From Streptomyces lydicus (GTDB taxonomy: Bacteria; Actinomycetota; Actinomycetes; Streptomycetales; Streptomycetaceae): a stretch of 64,000 nt of DNA. A model generated the notes under the pieces. That model was given only the letters and a program-made list of their open reading frames with translations. It did not search any database and was not told the DNA's origin. Where the stretch lies: assembly GCF_004125265.1 (NCBI RefSeq), contig NZ_RDTE01000003.1, positions 8,060,001-8,124,000 on the forward strand, written 5' to 3'. Position numbers and translations under genes: made by a program. Position 1 is the first letter of the stretch, and each line of letters begins with the position of its first letter. Of the stretch, positions 1-8,073 are shown piece by piece.

Positions 1-38
1 GTGGTCGAGATAGCTGTGGCGGGTGCGTATCGCTGGGG

Positions 39-722
39 TCACTCCGGCAGTATCGCGTGCTCGGGTGAAGCACCTCCGCGGGCCACCACCGGTGAGGGCT
101 TCGCGGGCCGGTCCGCGAGCGCGAAGCGCCGCAGGAAGAACTGCGCCAGCGGACCGATGGCCAGCGCGTAGACCACCGTGCCGACCCCGACGGACCCGCC
201 GAGCAGGAAGCCCGTGACCAGCACCGTCACTTCGATGCAGGTCCGCACCAGCCGCACCGGACGGCCGGTCCGCAGATGCAGCCCGGTCATCAGCCCGTCC
301 CGCGGCCCCGGACCGAAATCGGCGGAGATGTACAGGCCGGTCGCGGCGCCGTTGAGCAGGACGGCGCCCGCCAGCAGCGGGATACGGGCGGCCAGGGAGT
401 GCAGCTGCGGCATCCAGGCCAGCGTCGCGTCCATCACCAGCCCGAGGATCACCACGTTGGCCACCGTGCCGAGGCCGGGACGCTGGCGCAGCGGGATCCA
501 CAGCAGCAGGATCAGCGCACCGGAGACGATGGTGACCGTGCCGATCGACAGCCCCGTATGGCGGGATATGCCCTGGTTCAGCACGCTCCATGGCTCCAGG
601 CCGAGCCCGGCCCGCAGCATCAGCCCCATGCTCACGCCGAACAGTGTCAGCCCCACGAAGAGCTGGATCAGCCGGCGCACCGGCTGCCTTCTCCCCGGTC
701 CGGTTTCCCTGGATATGGACAT
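39..722 (-). CDS. YczE/YitT-like integral membrane protein
   Basis: A 227-residue membrane protein with about five hydrophobic segments, beginning with a long helix around residues 15-45 (FVGLTLFGVSMGLMLRAGLG) and followed by GLSIGTVTIVSGALILLLW. This matches the YczE/YyaS/YitT family, whose transported substrate is not known. The start at 722 is chosen because AGGAGGGGG lies 7 nt upstream; the frame stays open further upstream without a better start. It is divergent from a MocR-type regulator 100 bp away. MocR-YczE pairing is a recurrent arrangement in bacteria, so I infer that the regulator controls this gene. The hydrophilic C-terminus ends in ILPE. Family assignment is fairly firm; function is not. 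Confidence 0.85.
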   Translation of the reverse strand: MSISRETGPGRRQPVRRLIQLFVGLTLFGVSMGLMLRAGLGLEPWSVLNQGISRHTGLSIGTVTIVSGALILLLWIPLRQRPGLGTVANVVILGLVMDATLAWMPQLHSLAARIPLLAGAVLLNGAATGLYISADFGPGPRDGLMTGLHLRTGRPVRLVRTCIEVTVLVTGFLLGGSVGVGTVVYALAIGPLAQFFLRRFALADRPAKPSPVVARGGASPEHAILPE

Positions 723-822
723 GAATTTCCCCCTCCTGGCAGGATTGGACCGACGCATGACACCATGTGGCAGGTCCGGGCTCGCGAAGTAGAGCCAATT
801 CGGGGAAGGTGGACTGATCTTC

Positions 823-2328
823 ATGGCTCAGTGGACTTCAGCGGTGGGTGCACCCCAACTCGCCCGCCTGCTCCGGTCGCAGGACCCGTCCGAGGCCCAA
901 CTCGCCGCCGCCGGACGCCGTTTGCCGGCCTACCGCAGCCTCGCCGACGGCGTCCGCCGGCTCGTGCTGGAGGGCCGGGTGCCGGTCGCCGCGCGCCTGC
1001 CCGCCGAGCGCGAGCTGGCCACGGCTGTCGGCGTCAGCCGTACCACCGTCGCCGCCGCCTATGAAGCGCTGCGCGCCGAGGGATTCCTGGAGTCCCGGCG
1101 CGGCTCGGGCAGTTGGACCGCCGTCCCGGCCGGCAACCCACTGCCCACCCGCGGCCTGGAACCGCTGCCCCCGGAGGCCGCCGGCTCCATGATCGACCTC
1201 GGCTGCGCCGCCCTCCCGGCCCCCGAGCCGTGGCTCACCCGCGCCTTCCAGGGCGCGATGGCCGACCTTCCGCTCTACGCCCACACCCACGGCGACTACC
1301 CCGCCGGTCTGCCCGTCCTCCGCCAGGCCCTCGCCGACCGCTACACCGCCCGCGGGATCCCCACCATGCCCGAGCAGATCATGGTGACCACGGGCGCGAT
1401 GGGCGCGGTGGCCGCGATCTGCCGGCTGTGTACGAGCCCCGGTGAGCGGGTGGCCGTCGACTCCCCGTCGTACGCCAATATCCTCCAGCTGATGCGGGAC
1501 GCCGGCGCCCGGCTCGTTCCGGTCGCGCTCGCCGACAAGCTGGCCGGCTGGGACATTCCCGCCTGGCGCCAGGTGATGCGTGACGCCGCGCCCCGTATGG
1601 CGTATGTCGTCGCCGATTTCCACAACCCCACCGGCACCCTTGCCACCGAGGACCAGCGCCGGCGGCTCGTCGATGCGGCCCGGTCGGCCGGCACCCTGCT
1701 CGTCGTCGACGAGACCATGACCGAACTCCAGCTGGACGAGGACATCGCACCGCCCCGTCAGGTGTGTGCGTTCGACCCCGCCGGCAGCGCGGTGATCACG
1801 GTCGGCTCGGCGAGCAAGGCGTTCTGGGCCGGGATGCGGATCGGCTGGGTGCGTGCCGCCCCCGACATCATCCGCAGTCTGGTCGCCGCCCGTGCCTACT
1901 CCGACCTGGGCTCACCGGTGCTCGAACAGCTCGCCATCGCCTCGCTCCTGGAGGGCGGCGGCTGGGAGGCCGCCGTCGGCATCCGCCGCGAACAGGCCCG
2001 CGAGAACCGCGACGCGATCGTCGAGGCGCTGCACCGGCACCTTCCGGACTGGGAGTTCAGCGTTCCCCGCGGTGGCCTCACCCTCTGGGCGCGTACGGGC
2101 GGACTCTCCGGCTCCCGGATCGCGGAGGCGGGGGAGCGGCTAGGGGTGCGAGTGCCCTCCGGTCCGAGATTCGGTGTCGACGGTGCCTTCGAGGGCTTCG
2201 TACGGCTGCCCTTCACGGTCAGCGGAGCCGTCGCCGAAGAGGCCGCGGTCCGGCTGGCCGGCGCCGCGCGGCTGGTGGCGACGGGCGCACCCGTGGGCAC
2301 GGAGATGCGGCATGCGTTCGTGGCCTGA
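823..2328 (+). CDS. MocR/PdxR family regulator (GntR HTH fused to aminotransferase fold)
   Basis: A 501-residue cytoplasmic transcription factor. Residues about 40-108 form a GntR-type winged helix (RLPAERELATAVGVSRTTVA, then a SRRGSG wing). The rest has the fold-type I aminotransferase architecture with a HNPTGT motif near 268, VVDETMTEL, and the PLP lysine in GSASKAFW at about residue 332. Members bind PLP, or its adduct with an amino acid, and switch a divergent target. The preserved Schiff-base lysine argues that this one binds PLP. GGGGAAGG lies upstream of the ATG. Its likely target is the YczE-like gene on the opposite strand. It may be PdxR itself, but no pdxST genes are adjacent, so no symbol is given. 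Confidence 0.93.
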   Translation: MAQWTSAVGAPQLARLLRSQDPSEAQLAAAGRRLPAYRSLADGVRRLVLEGRVPVAARLPAERELATAVGVSRTTVAAAYEALRAEGFLESRRGSGSWTAVPAGNPLPTRGLEPLPPEAAGSMIDLGCAALPAPEPWLTRAFQGAMADLPLYAHTHGDYPAGLPVLRQALADRYTARGIPTMPEQIMVTTGAMGAVAAICRLCTSPGERVAVDSPSYANILQLMRDAGARLVPVALADKLAGWDIPAWRQVMRDAAPRMAYVVADFHNPTGTLATEDQRRRLVDAARSAGTLLVVDETMTELQLDEDIAPPRQVCAFDPAGSAVITVGSASKAFWAGMRIGWVRAAPDIIRSLVAARAYSDLGSPVLEQLAIASLLEGGGWEAAVGIRREQARENRDAIVEALHRHLPDWEFSVPRGGLTLWARTGGLSGSRIAEAGERLGVRVPSGPRFGVDGAFEGFVRLPFTVSGAVAEEAAVRLAGAARLVATGAPVGTEMRHAFVA

Positions 2329-2400
2329 CGGCTGATCAGGGGGCCGGCCCTTCGGGGCCCTCGGCGGGTCCTGGGGGCGGGTCCTAGGGGCGCAGAGGCC

Positions 2401-4302
2401 TCACCCCTCCGTGGGGACGGCCTCCACGGACCCGTTGACCGCGCGGGATTCGCCACCCTTGACGGTCCGTACCCGGCCCCCTGCCGCGCCCACCGGCTCG
2501 GCGGGGGGTTCGGCCTTTCCGGCATCCGGTGCCGGTCCGGTCGTTGCGGTGGCGCCGGCTTCTGTGACACCGCCGGGCTCCGCGGTGCCGTCGGCCGTCA
2601 GGGCCTCGCGGTGCGGCTCCGCCGCGTCGGCGTCCCCGGCAACCCCGGCGTCCCCGGCAACCCCGGACTTGCGCATGTTCACCCGCCGGCCGGTATCCGC
2701 ATCCGCGGACGCGCCCCCGTCACCCGGCGTGCCGTCGGTCGCCGTCGGGTCCGCCTCCGCCCCGTCGGCCGGGACCGTACGCTCCGGCAGCAGCGACAGG
2801 ACCGCCTGCCGCAGCGCCTGCCCGGTGGCCTCGTCGAGCGGATCGGGCGTGGCCGGCACCTGGAGTCGCAGTACCGGAGCGGACCCCAGGCGCACATAGC
2901 CGCGGCCCGGTGGGACGCTCGCGGTCGGCGTGGTGTGCGGCGGCGCCCCGAGCACCGCCCGTACCTCCTCCGCCGTGGCGGGGCCGAGCACCACCCGCGC
3001 CTTGGTGTGCGCCCGTACGGGTTCGCTCAGCAGCTCGGCGCTCTCGAACTGGTCGGCCACGACCACCGTGACGTGGGCGGCCCGGCCGTGCCGCAGCGGC
3101 GTCTGCAGCCACCGCTGCGGATCGTCCCGGCCCTCCGCGACCGCCACATGGGCCAGCGCCGTCGGACGGTCCGCGAGGATCCACAGGGGCCGCCGGGTGT
3201 CCTCCGGCGCGGGACGGCCTGCCTGCCGGGCCCGGTTCGCCGCGATCAGCCGCCGCTCGGTCTCGTGGGACGCCCACTCCAGGGTCGCCAGCGCCCCCGC
3301 AAGACCGCTCTCCACCCCCAGTACTCCCCGGCGTCCGGACAGCGCGCCGTACTCACCGGTGCCGCCACCATCGATGACCAGCACATCCCCGTGCTGCAGC
3401 GCCTGCAGCGCGATCGAACGCAGCAGGGTCGTCGCGCCCGTACCCGGCTGCCCCAGGACGAGCAGATGCGGTTCGGTGGAGCGCGGCCCGGTACGCCAGA
3501 CCACCGGCGGCGCATCCCGCGTCTCCTCCCCGGCGGTGACCGGCAGGGTGCGCTGGACGACGTCCGCGTCGGTGAAGCCGAGCACCGTCTCGCCCGGTGA
3601 GGAGACGAAGCGCTGCGCGCCGATGTCGGCGGGCAGCGCGTCGAGCACGGTCACGGTGAGCTGATTGGCCAGCTCGTCCCATCCGAAGTGGTACTCGCGG
3701 CCACGGCCCGCCTTGGCGTACAGCACCTGCTCGATGCGGAACCGGGACTGGTCCTCACCGTCGGTGAAGTACGCCGGGTACTTCAGCTGCAGCCGTTCGA
3801 TCCGCCCGCTGTCGTCGAAGGCGTGCTCGGTGAAGACCCGCTCCCAGCCGCCGTCGTGCGTGTACAGGGGGCTGGGGTCGCCCTCGACGGAGAAGTAGGG
3901 CACCAGCGCTTCGTAGAGCGCCTGCAGCCGCTCCCGCTCGGCCTCTACGGGACCGGTCTCGACGGGCGTACGCTCCCGTCCCGCCCAGGCGCCCGCACCC
4001 ATCACCGCGATCAGGGCGAGCAGCGGACCGTACGGCACCAGGCACACGACCAGCACACACGCGCCGACGAAGAAGGCCAGCGGACCGCGGTTCTCCCGGG
4101 GCGTGTCGACCCAGCGTCCCCGGCCCGCCGCAGCCAGCCGGCGCAGCCCCCGGCCGATGGTGATCAGCGGATGGAGCACATCACAGGCGCTGTCGGCGGC
4201 GGTCCGCGCGAGTTCCCGGCTGCGGGTGAGCGAGGTGCTGTGGGCCATGCGGGCGAGCGGTGCGCTCTCGGTCAGGATGCGGGGCAGCGGTCGACGGGCC
4301 AC
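2401..4302 (-). CDS. Membrane-anchored FtsK/SpoIIIE-like ATPase, function unknown
   Basis: A 633-residue protein with two transmembrane helices at about 73-110, then a soluble domain and a P-loop near residue 283 (GQPGTGATTLL). DVLVIDGG follows as a Walker B-like strand. The order (TM hairpin, spacer, RecA-like motor) resembles DNA-pumping FtsK/HerA ATPases. I see neither a gamma DNA-reading domain nor an intact long TM array, so it is not the cell-division FtsK. The last 130 residues are low-complexity Ala/Gly/Asp/Thr with repeated GDAGVAGDA-type units. The GTG start has AGGAGA upstream. A 64-residue membrane protein lies upstream on the same strand, as in some Streptomyces transfer modules, but no other transfer genes are present. 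Confidence 0.65.
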   Translation of the reverse strand: MARRPLPRILTESAPLARMAHSTSLTRSRELARTAADSACDVLHPLITIGRGLRRLAAAGRGRWVDTPRENRGPLAFFVGACVLVVCLVPYGPLLALIAVMGAGAWAGRERTPVETGPVEAERERLQALYEALVPYFSVEGDPSPLYTHDGGWERVFTEHAFDDSGRIERLQLKYPAYFTDGEDQSRFRIEQVLYAKAGRGREYHFGWDELANQLTVTVLDALPADIGAQRFVSSPGETVLGFTDADVVQRTLPVTAGEETRDAPPVVWRTGPRSTEPHLLVLGQPGTGATTLLRSIALQALQHGDVLVIDGGGTGEYGALSGRRGVLGVESGLAGALATLEWASHETERRLIAANRARQAGRPAPEDTRRPLWILADRPTALAHVAVAEGRDDPQRWLQTPLRHGRAAHVTVVVADQFESAELLSEPVRAHTKARVVLGPATAEEVRAVLGAPPHTTPTASVPPGRGYVRLGSAPVLRLQVPATPDPLDEATGQALRQAVLSLLPERTVPADGAEADPTATDGTPGDGGASADADTGRRVNMRKSGVAGDAGVAGDADAAEPHREALTADGTAEPGGVTEAGATATTGPAPDAGKAEPPAEPVGAAGGRVRTVKGGESRAVNGSVEAVPTEG

Positions 4303-4459
4303 ATCGTCTCCTGGTGCTCGTGGCGGTGGTCGCGGCGGTGGTCATGGGTGAGCTCGTGGGGCGGCTCGGTGGGGGCGGCGAGCCGGGAGTGTGCTGCATA
4401 CGGAGCCGCCCGGACGGGAGGTGGTGCGGTCCGTTCGGGCGGGACCCGTGGAGTGGCAC

Positions 4460-4556
4460 CGGATGACGACTCCGGACAGTGGACGACGGCTCCGGAACAA
4501 CGGACGACGGCCCGGAACAACCGATGACGACTCCGGACGGCGGACGACGACCGGCC
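4460..4556. repeat. Degenerate tandem repeat, about 20 bp unit, ~5 copies
   Basis: Units of the form GGAYGACGRCYCCGGAMRRC recur about five times between the FtsK-like gene and the small membrane-protein gene. Copies differ by a few substitutions and by one or two bases in length, as expected of slippage. No inverted symmetry is seen. Confidence 0.7.
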
Positions 4557-4560
4557 GCCC

Positions 4561-4755
4561 CTAGATCTTGATCCCCCCGAGGAGGCTCGCCAGGCTCGCC
4601 CCGCCGGCCTTGATGCTGGGGGCGATGGCGGAGCTGGCGAGATAGAACCCGAAGAGCGCGGAGACCAGTGCATGCGACAACTTCAGGCCGTCTTTGCGGA
4701 AGAAGAGGAAGACGATGACACCGAGCAGGACGACGCCGGAAATGGACAGAATCAT
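4561..4755 (-). CDS. Small membrane protein, function unknown
   Basis: A 64-residue protein starting MILSISGVVLLGVIVFLFF: an N-terminal transmembrane helix, a short basic turn (RKDGLKLSHA), a second hydrophobic stretch (LVSALFGFYLASSAIAP) and a Gly/Ala/Ser tail. The start at 4755 has GGAGAG upstream at good spacing. A second in-frame ATG at 4791 also has GGAAG, which would add 12 residues. It lies upstream of the FtsK-like ATPase on the same strand, separated by the tandem repeat, so co-function is possible. I do not recognise a named family. Confidence 0.7.
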   Translation of the reverse strand: MILSISGVVLLGVIVFLFFRKDGLKLSHALVSALFGFYLASSAIAPSIKAGGASLASLLGGIKI

Positions 4756-4938
4756 GGGGGTTCTCTCCTGGGTGGTGGGGACGGACACCATGAGTTCTTC
4801 CAGCCTCACAGTACGTATCAAGCCAGGAAAAGCCGCAAATGGGTGATTTGTCGTGGGAATTCCCCAAATGGGCGCATCTCCAGGGCGTGCCGCTCCGGGG
4901 TGTGCTGGGCGTGTCGCGCTCCCGGTCCGCCGACCCGG

Positions 4939-4944
4939 CACAAT
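4939..4944 (+). promoter_or_regulatory. -10 element (CACAAT) for leaderless ychJ-like gene
   Basis: CACAAT ends exactly 6 nt before the GTG at 4951 and no Shine-Dalgarno is present. The decamer CCGGCACAAT here is repeated before the leaderless-looking gene at 48402. Confidence 0.6.
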
Positions 4945-4950
4945 CGTGGG

Positions 4951-5436
4951 GTGTCGAAGCCGAACAAGCCGAACAAGCCGAAGAAGTCGAGCAGGCCGAA
5001 GAAGTCGAGCGAGCCGAAGGGCGCGCCGCGCCGCCCGGCCGCCGCTGTCACCGCCGCCTCACCGTGCCCCTGCGGACGCACCGAGGTTTACGGCGACTGC
5101 TGTGCCCCCTTCCACCAGGGACGCGCCACCGCCCCGACCGCGGAGCGCCTGATGCGCTCGCGTTACAGCGCCTTCGCCGTCGGTGACACCGGATACCTGC
5201 TGCGCACCTGGCACCCGACGACCCGCCCCGGCGGTCTCGACCTGGAGCCGGACCAGCGCTGGAGCGGTCTGGACATCCTCGGCACCACCGGCGGCAGCGC
5301 CTTCCACACCGAGGGCACCGTGGAATTCCGCGCCCACTTCACCCTGCACGGCCACGCCGACAGCCAGTACGAGCACAGCCGCTTCGTCCGCGAGGACGGC
5401 CAGTGGGTCTATCTCGACGCCCTGCCGTCCGCGTAG
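4951..5436 (+). CDS. YchJ/UPF0225 family SEC-C motif protein
   Basis: A 161-residue protein. The first 30 residues are a Lys/Pro/Ser tract (KPNKPNKPKKSS). Then comes the zinc-binding SEC-C-like motif PCPCGRTEVYGDCC at about 41-54, followed by the YchJ domain (ERLMRSRYSAFAVGDTGYLL, YLDAL at the end). The E. coli homologue is uncharacterised; the fold resembles NTF2 and binds Zn. The GTG at 4951 is preferred because CACAAT sits 6 nt upstream and the reading frame further upstream lacks family similarity. The frame overlaps nothing on the same strand and ends 12 bp before a convergent S4-domain gene. Confidence 0.88.
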   Translation: MSKPNKPNKPKKSSRPKKSSEPKGAPRRPAAAVTAASPCPCGRTEVYGDCCAPFHQGRATAPTAERLMRSRYSAFAVGDTGYLLRTWHPTTRPGGLDLEPDQRWSGLDILGTTGGSAFHTEGTVEFRAHFTLHGHADSQYEHSRFVREDGQWVYLDALPSA

Positions 5437-5448
5437 GTGCTGCCCGGT

Positions 5449-5823
5449 TCAGAGCCCCCGCAGTTGGTCGATCTCGCGGCGGTCGCGCTTGGTGGGCCGT
5501 CCGGTGCCGCGTTCGCGCAGTGCGATCACCGGAACCTCCTCGCGCGGCGGGACCGGCGGACTGTTGTCGATGAAGCACTCGGCGGCAACGGCCGCACCCA
5601 CCCGTTTGCGCACCAGCCGCGAGACGACCACGATCCGCTCCCGGCCCGCGTGCCGCAGCCGCACCTCGTCGCCGTTGCGCACCGCATGGGCCGGCTTCAC
5701 CCGCTCGCCGTTGACCCGTACGTGTCCCGCGCGACAGGCCGCCGCGGCCAGCGACCGCGTTTTGGTGAGCCGTACCGACCAGATCCAGCTGTCGATGCGG
5801 GTGGTCCCCTCGTCTGAAGCCAT
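5449..5823 (-). CDS. S4-domain RNA-binding protein (Hsp15/RqcP-like)
   Basis: A 124-residue protein. The S4 domain occupies residues about 7-65 (TRIDSWIWSVRLTKTRSLAAAACRAGHVRVNG). It is followed by a basic extension ending in GRPTKRDRREIDQL, characteristic of Hsp15 homologues. The E. coli member binds stalled 50S subunits carrying nascent chains and the Bacillus member RqcP takes part in ribosome-associated quality control, so a ribosome rescue role is likely. TAGAGT lies 6 nt before the ATG and no RBS is seen, which suggests a leaderless transcript. Confidence 0.9.
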   Translation of the reverse strand: MASDEGTTRIDSWIWSVRLTKTRSLAAAACRAGHVRVNGERVKPAHAVRNGDEVRLRHAGRERIVVVSRLVRKRVGAAVAAECFIDNSPPVPPREEVPVIALRERGTGRPTKRDRREIDQLRGL

Positions 5824-5829
5824 ACCAAG

Positions 5830-5835
5830 ACTCTA
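5830..5835 (-). promoter_or_regulatory. -10 element (TAGAGT) for leaderless S4-protein gene
   Basis: Read on the minus strand, TAGAGT is followed by six bases (CTTGGT) and the ATG at 5823. No GGAGG-like sequence intervenes. Confidence 0.65.
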
Positions 5836-5890
5836 GAACGGGCGCCGGGCGAGCGGTGGCCCGAAGGCCCGGGGCGTCCCACTACGGCTC

Positions 5891-5934
5891 GCCGTACGCG
5901 TCGGCTCTACGTGTCTGCCGTACGCGTCCGCTCT
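5891..5934. repeat. 18-bp direct repeat, two copies
   Basis: GCCGTACGCGTCGGCTCT (5891-5908) recurs at 5917-5934 with one mismatch, in the gap between the S4 gene and ku. No function is apparent. Confidence 0.6.
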
Positions 5935-5969
5935 GCACGTTCGTCGTGCCCGTCCGCCGCCGACGGCCG

Positions 5970-7085
5970 TCACCCCGTCTTCCGGCCCGATTTCCCGCCC
6001 GTCGCCTTCTTGGTGGTGCTCTTCGATGTCGTCTTCGTGGCGGTGCCGGCGGTCGAGGCCCGGGCGCTGGTGCCGGTCTTCTTGGCCGGCGAAGCGGACC
6101 TCGTCCGTCCGCTGGAAGTCTTCGCCACGGCCGCCGTCTTCTTGCCGGCGGCCTTCTTCGCAGGGGCCGAGGCGGTCTTCTTCGGCGTCTTCTCAGTCGG
6201 AGTGCCGCTCCGCCCGGAGGCGCGCGGCCCGGCCTCGCCCTTCTTCGCCGGCTTCCGCCCCCGCAGGGAAGTCACGGACGCCGACTCCGCCCGGGCGTCG
6301 GGCTCCCCGCCGCCCTGCGCCGCCCGCACGCTCTTCTCCAGGGCCGCCGTGAGATCGATGACCTGGGCGCCGGAGCTGCCCGACGCGGAGGGGGCGGCCG
6401 GCTCCTCGCCCTCCATCTTGGCGGCCACCAGTTCCTCGACGGCCTCGCGGTAGTCGTCGTGGAGTTCGGCGGGGTCCAGCTCGCCCAGGGAGTCCATCAG
6501 CGTCTCGGCCAGCTTCAGCTCGTTCTCGCGAAGGCCGACGTCGTCGGGCGCCACCCCGGTGGCGGACCGGATCTGATCGGGCCACAGCAGCGTATGCATC
6601 ACGATCGCCTGGTCGTACGCCCGCAGCATCGCCAGCGACTCCCGCCCCCGCATCGCCACCTTGCCGACCGCGACCTTCCGGTGGTGCTCCAGCGCCTCCC
6701 GCAGCAGGGTGTACGGCTTGGCGGCGGATGCTCCGTTGGGGCCCAGGTAGTAGGCCTTGTCCATCTGGAGCGGGTCGATCTCGGAGGGGTCGACGAAGGA
6801 CAGGATCGACAGCGTCTTGGCGGTTGGCATCGGCAGCCGGGACAGATCGTCGTCGGTGATCGGTACGACAGTCTCGTCACCCGGCGGCTGATAGCCCTTG
6901 CCGACCTCCTCGTTCGGGACCTCCTCGCCGTCCAGCTCGCAGATCTTCCGGTAGTGGACCTGCGCGCCGTCCTTCTCGTGAATGCGCACGAAAGAGACCG
7001 ACGAGGTGCGGTCGGTGGCGCTGTAGGTCTTCACGGGGATGGTGACCAGACCGAACGAGATGGAGCCATTCCAGATAGATCGCAT
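5970..7085 (-). CDS. ku: Ku protein, non-homologous end joining
   Basis: A 371-residue protein beginning MRSIWNGSISFGLVTIPVKT, the diagnostic N-terminus of bacterial Ku. The beta-barrel core extends to about residue 250. The remaining 120 residues form a Lys/Ala/Thr/Ser-rich, histone-H1-like tail (KKAAGKKTAAVAKT), longer than in mycobacterial Ku but common in Streptomyces; such tails bind DNA and promote end threading. Ku forms a dimer ring on DNA ends and recruits LigD. AGGGAT lies upstream of the ATG. The gene is divergent from a LigD-type polymerase with only 31 bp between the start codons. Confidence 0.97.
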   Translation of the reverse strand: MRSIWNGSISFGLVTIPVKTYSATDRTSSVSFVRIHEKDGAQVHYRKICELDGEEVPNEEVGKGYQPPGDETVVPITDDDLSRLPMPTAKTLSILSFVDPSEIDPLQMDKAYYLGPNGASAAKPYTLLREALEHHRKVAVGKVAMRGRESLAMLRAYDQAIVMHTLLWPDQIRSATGVAPDDVGLRENELKLAETLMDSLGELDPAELHDDYREAVEELVAAKMEGEEPAAPSASGSSGAQVIDLTAALEKSVRAAQGGGEPDARAESASVTSLRGRKPAKKGEAGPRASGRSGTPTEKTPKKTASAPAKKAAGKKTAAVAKTSSGRTRSASPAKKTGTSARASTAGTATKTTSKSTTKKATGGKSGRKTG

Positions 7086-7116
7086 CGTTTATCCCTATTT
7101 ATGGGATTCTCATGGT

Positions 7117-8064
7117 ATGTCGCCGATCACCGATGTGGAGGGGCGGCGCCTCCCGCTGACCAACCTGGACAAGGTCCTCTACGCCGAGACCGCCACCACC
7201 AAGGGCGAGGTGCTGCACTACTGCACCACCGTCGCCGGCCCGCTGCTCGCCCACCTCCACGACCGGCCGCTGTCCTTCCTGCGCTACCCCGACGGGCCGG
7301 AAGGCCAGTGCTTCTTCACCAAGAACGTGCCGCCCGGTGCACCCTCCTGGGTGAAGACCTGCGAGGTCCCCCACTCGGCCTCCGGGCCCGCCCGGCAGGT
7401 TCTGCTGCAGGACCTGCCCTCGCTGGTCTGGGCCGCGAACCTGGTCGTCGAACTGCACACCCCGCAGTGGAAGTGCCAGGCCCCGGGCATCGCGGACCGC
7501 CTCGTCCTCGATCTCGATCCCGGCTCACCGGCCACCATCGTGGAGTGCTGCGCCGCGGCGCAGTGGCTGTACGACCGGCTGGCCGCCGACGGCCTGGAGG
7601 TCTGCGCGAAGACCAGCGGCTCCAAGGGCCTCCATCTCATCGTGCCCATCGAACCCACCCCCTCCGAGCGGGCCACCGCATACGCCAAGACCCTCGCCAC
7701 CGAGGCCGCGGCGGCTCTCCCGGACCTTGTCGTGGCCAAGATGACCAAGGCTCTGCGCCCCGGCAAGGTCTTCCTCGACTTCTCCCAGAACGCCGCCGCC
7801 AAGACCACCGCCGTCGCCTATACGCTGCGTGCCCGCGCCACCCCCACCGTCTCGGCCCCGGTCACGCGGGACGAGATCGCCGAGTGCACCGATCCGCGGC
7901 AACTCACCTTCCTCCTCGACGAAATCGCACCCCGCCTTGCCCACCACGGCGACCTGCTCGGCCCGCTCCTCGACCCCGACCGGGCCCGGCCACTGCCGCG
8001 CGCCGCCTCCCCCCGTGCGCCCGCGACGCCCAACCGGACCGGGCCCGGCCGGAGTTCGACGTAG
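7117..8064 (+). CDS. Stand-alone LigD-type DNA polymerase/primase (NHEJ)
   Basis: A 315-residue archaeo-eukaryotic primase-like domain equal to the polymerase module of LigD. Visible motifs are the catalytic acidic pair in LVLDLDPGSP, the SGSKGLHL nucleotide-binding loop and DFSQN near the C-terminal third. It fills gaps and adds ribonucleotides at Ku-bound ends. The ligase and phosphoesterase modules are not fused and not present in the window, so they must be supplied elsewhere. The ATG at 7117 is chosen because the family begins here (ITDVEGRRLPLTNLDKVLY). GATTCT lies 6 nt upstream and no RBS is visible. It is transcribed divergently from ku and may share its control region. Confidence 0.92.
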   Translation: MSPITDVEGRRLPLTNLDKVLYAETATTKGEVLHYCTTVAGPLLAHLHDRPLSFLRYPDGPEGQCFFTKNVPPGAPSWVKTCEVPHSASGPARQVLLQDLPSLVWAANLVVELHTPQWKCQAPGIADRLVLDLDPGSPATIVECCAAAQWLYDRLAADGLEVCAKTSGSKGLHLIVPIEPTPSERATAYAKTLATEAAAALPDLVVAKMTKALRPGKVFLDFSQNAAAKTTAVAYTLRARATPTVSAPVTRDEIAECTDPRQLTFLLDEIAPRLAHHGDLLGPLLDPDRARPLPRAASPRAPATPNRTGPGRSST

Positions 8065-8067
8065 ATT
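8062..8067 (+). promoter_or_regulatory. -10 element (TAGATT) for leaderless murJ-like gene
   Basis: TAGATT, then GGCGGC, then the ATG at 8074. The hexamer overlaps the TAG stop codon of the upstream polymerase gene. Confidence 0.6.
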
Positions 8068-8073
8068 GGCGGC

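Noticed and set aside
2401..4755. Integrative conjugative element
   Set aside because: The FtsK-like gene has no neighbouring integrase, replication initiator, Spd or tRNA-flanking repeats.
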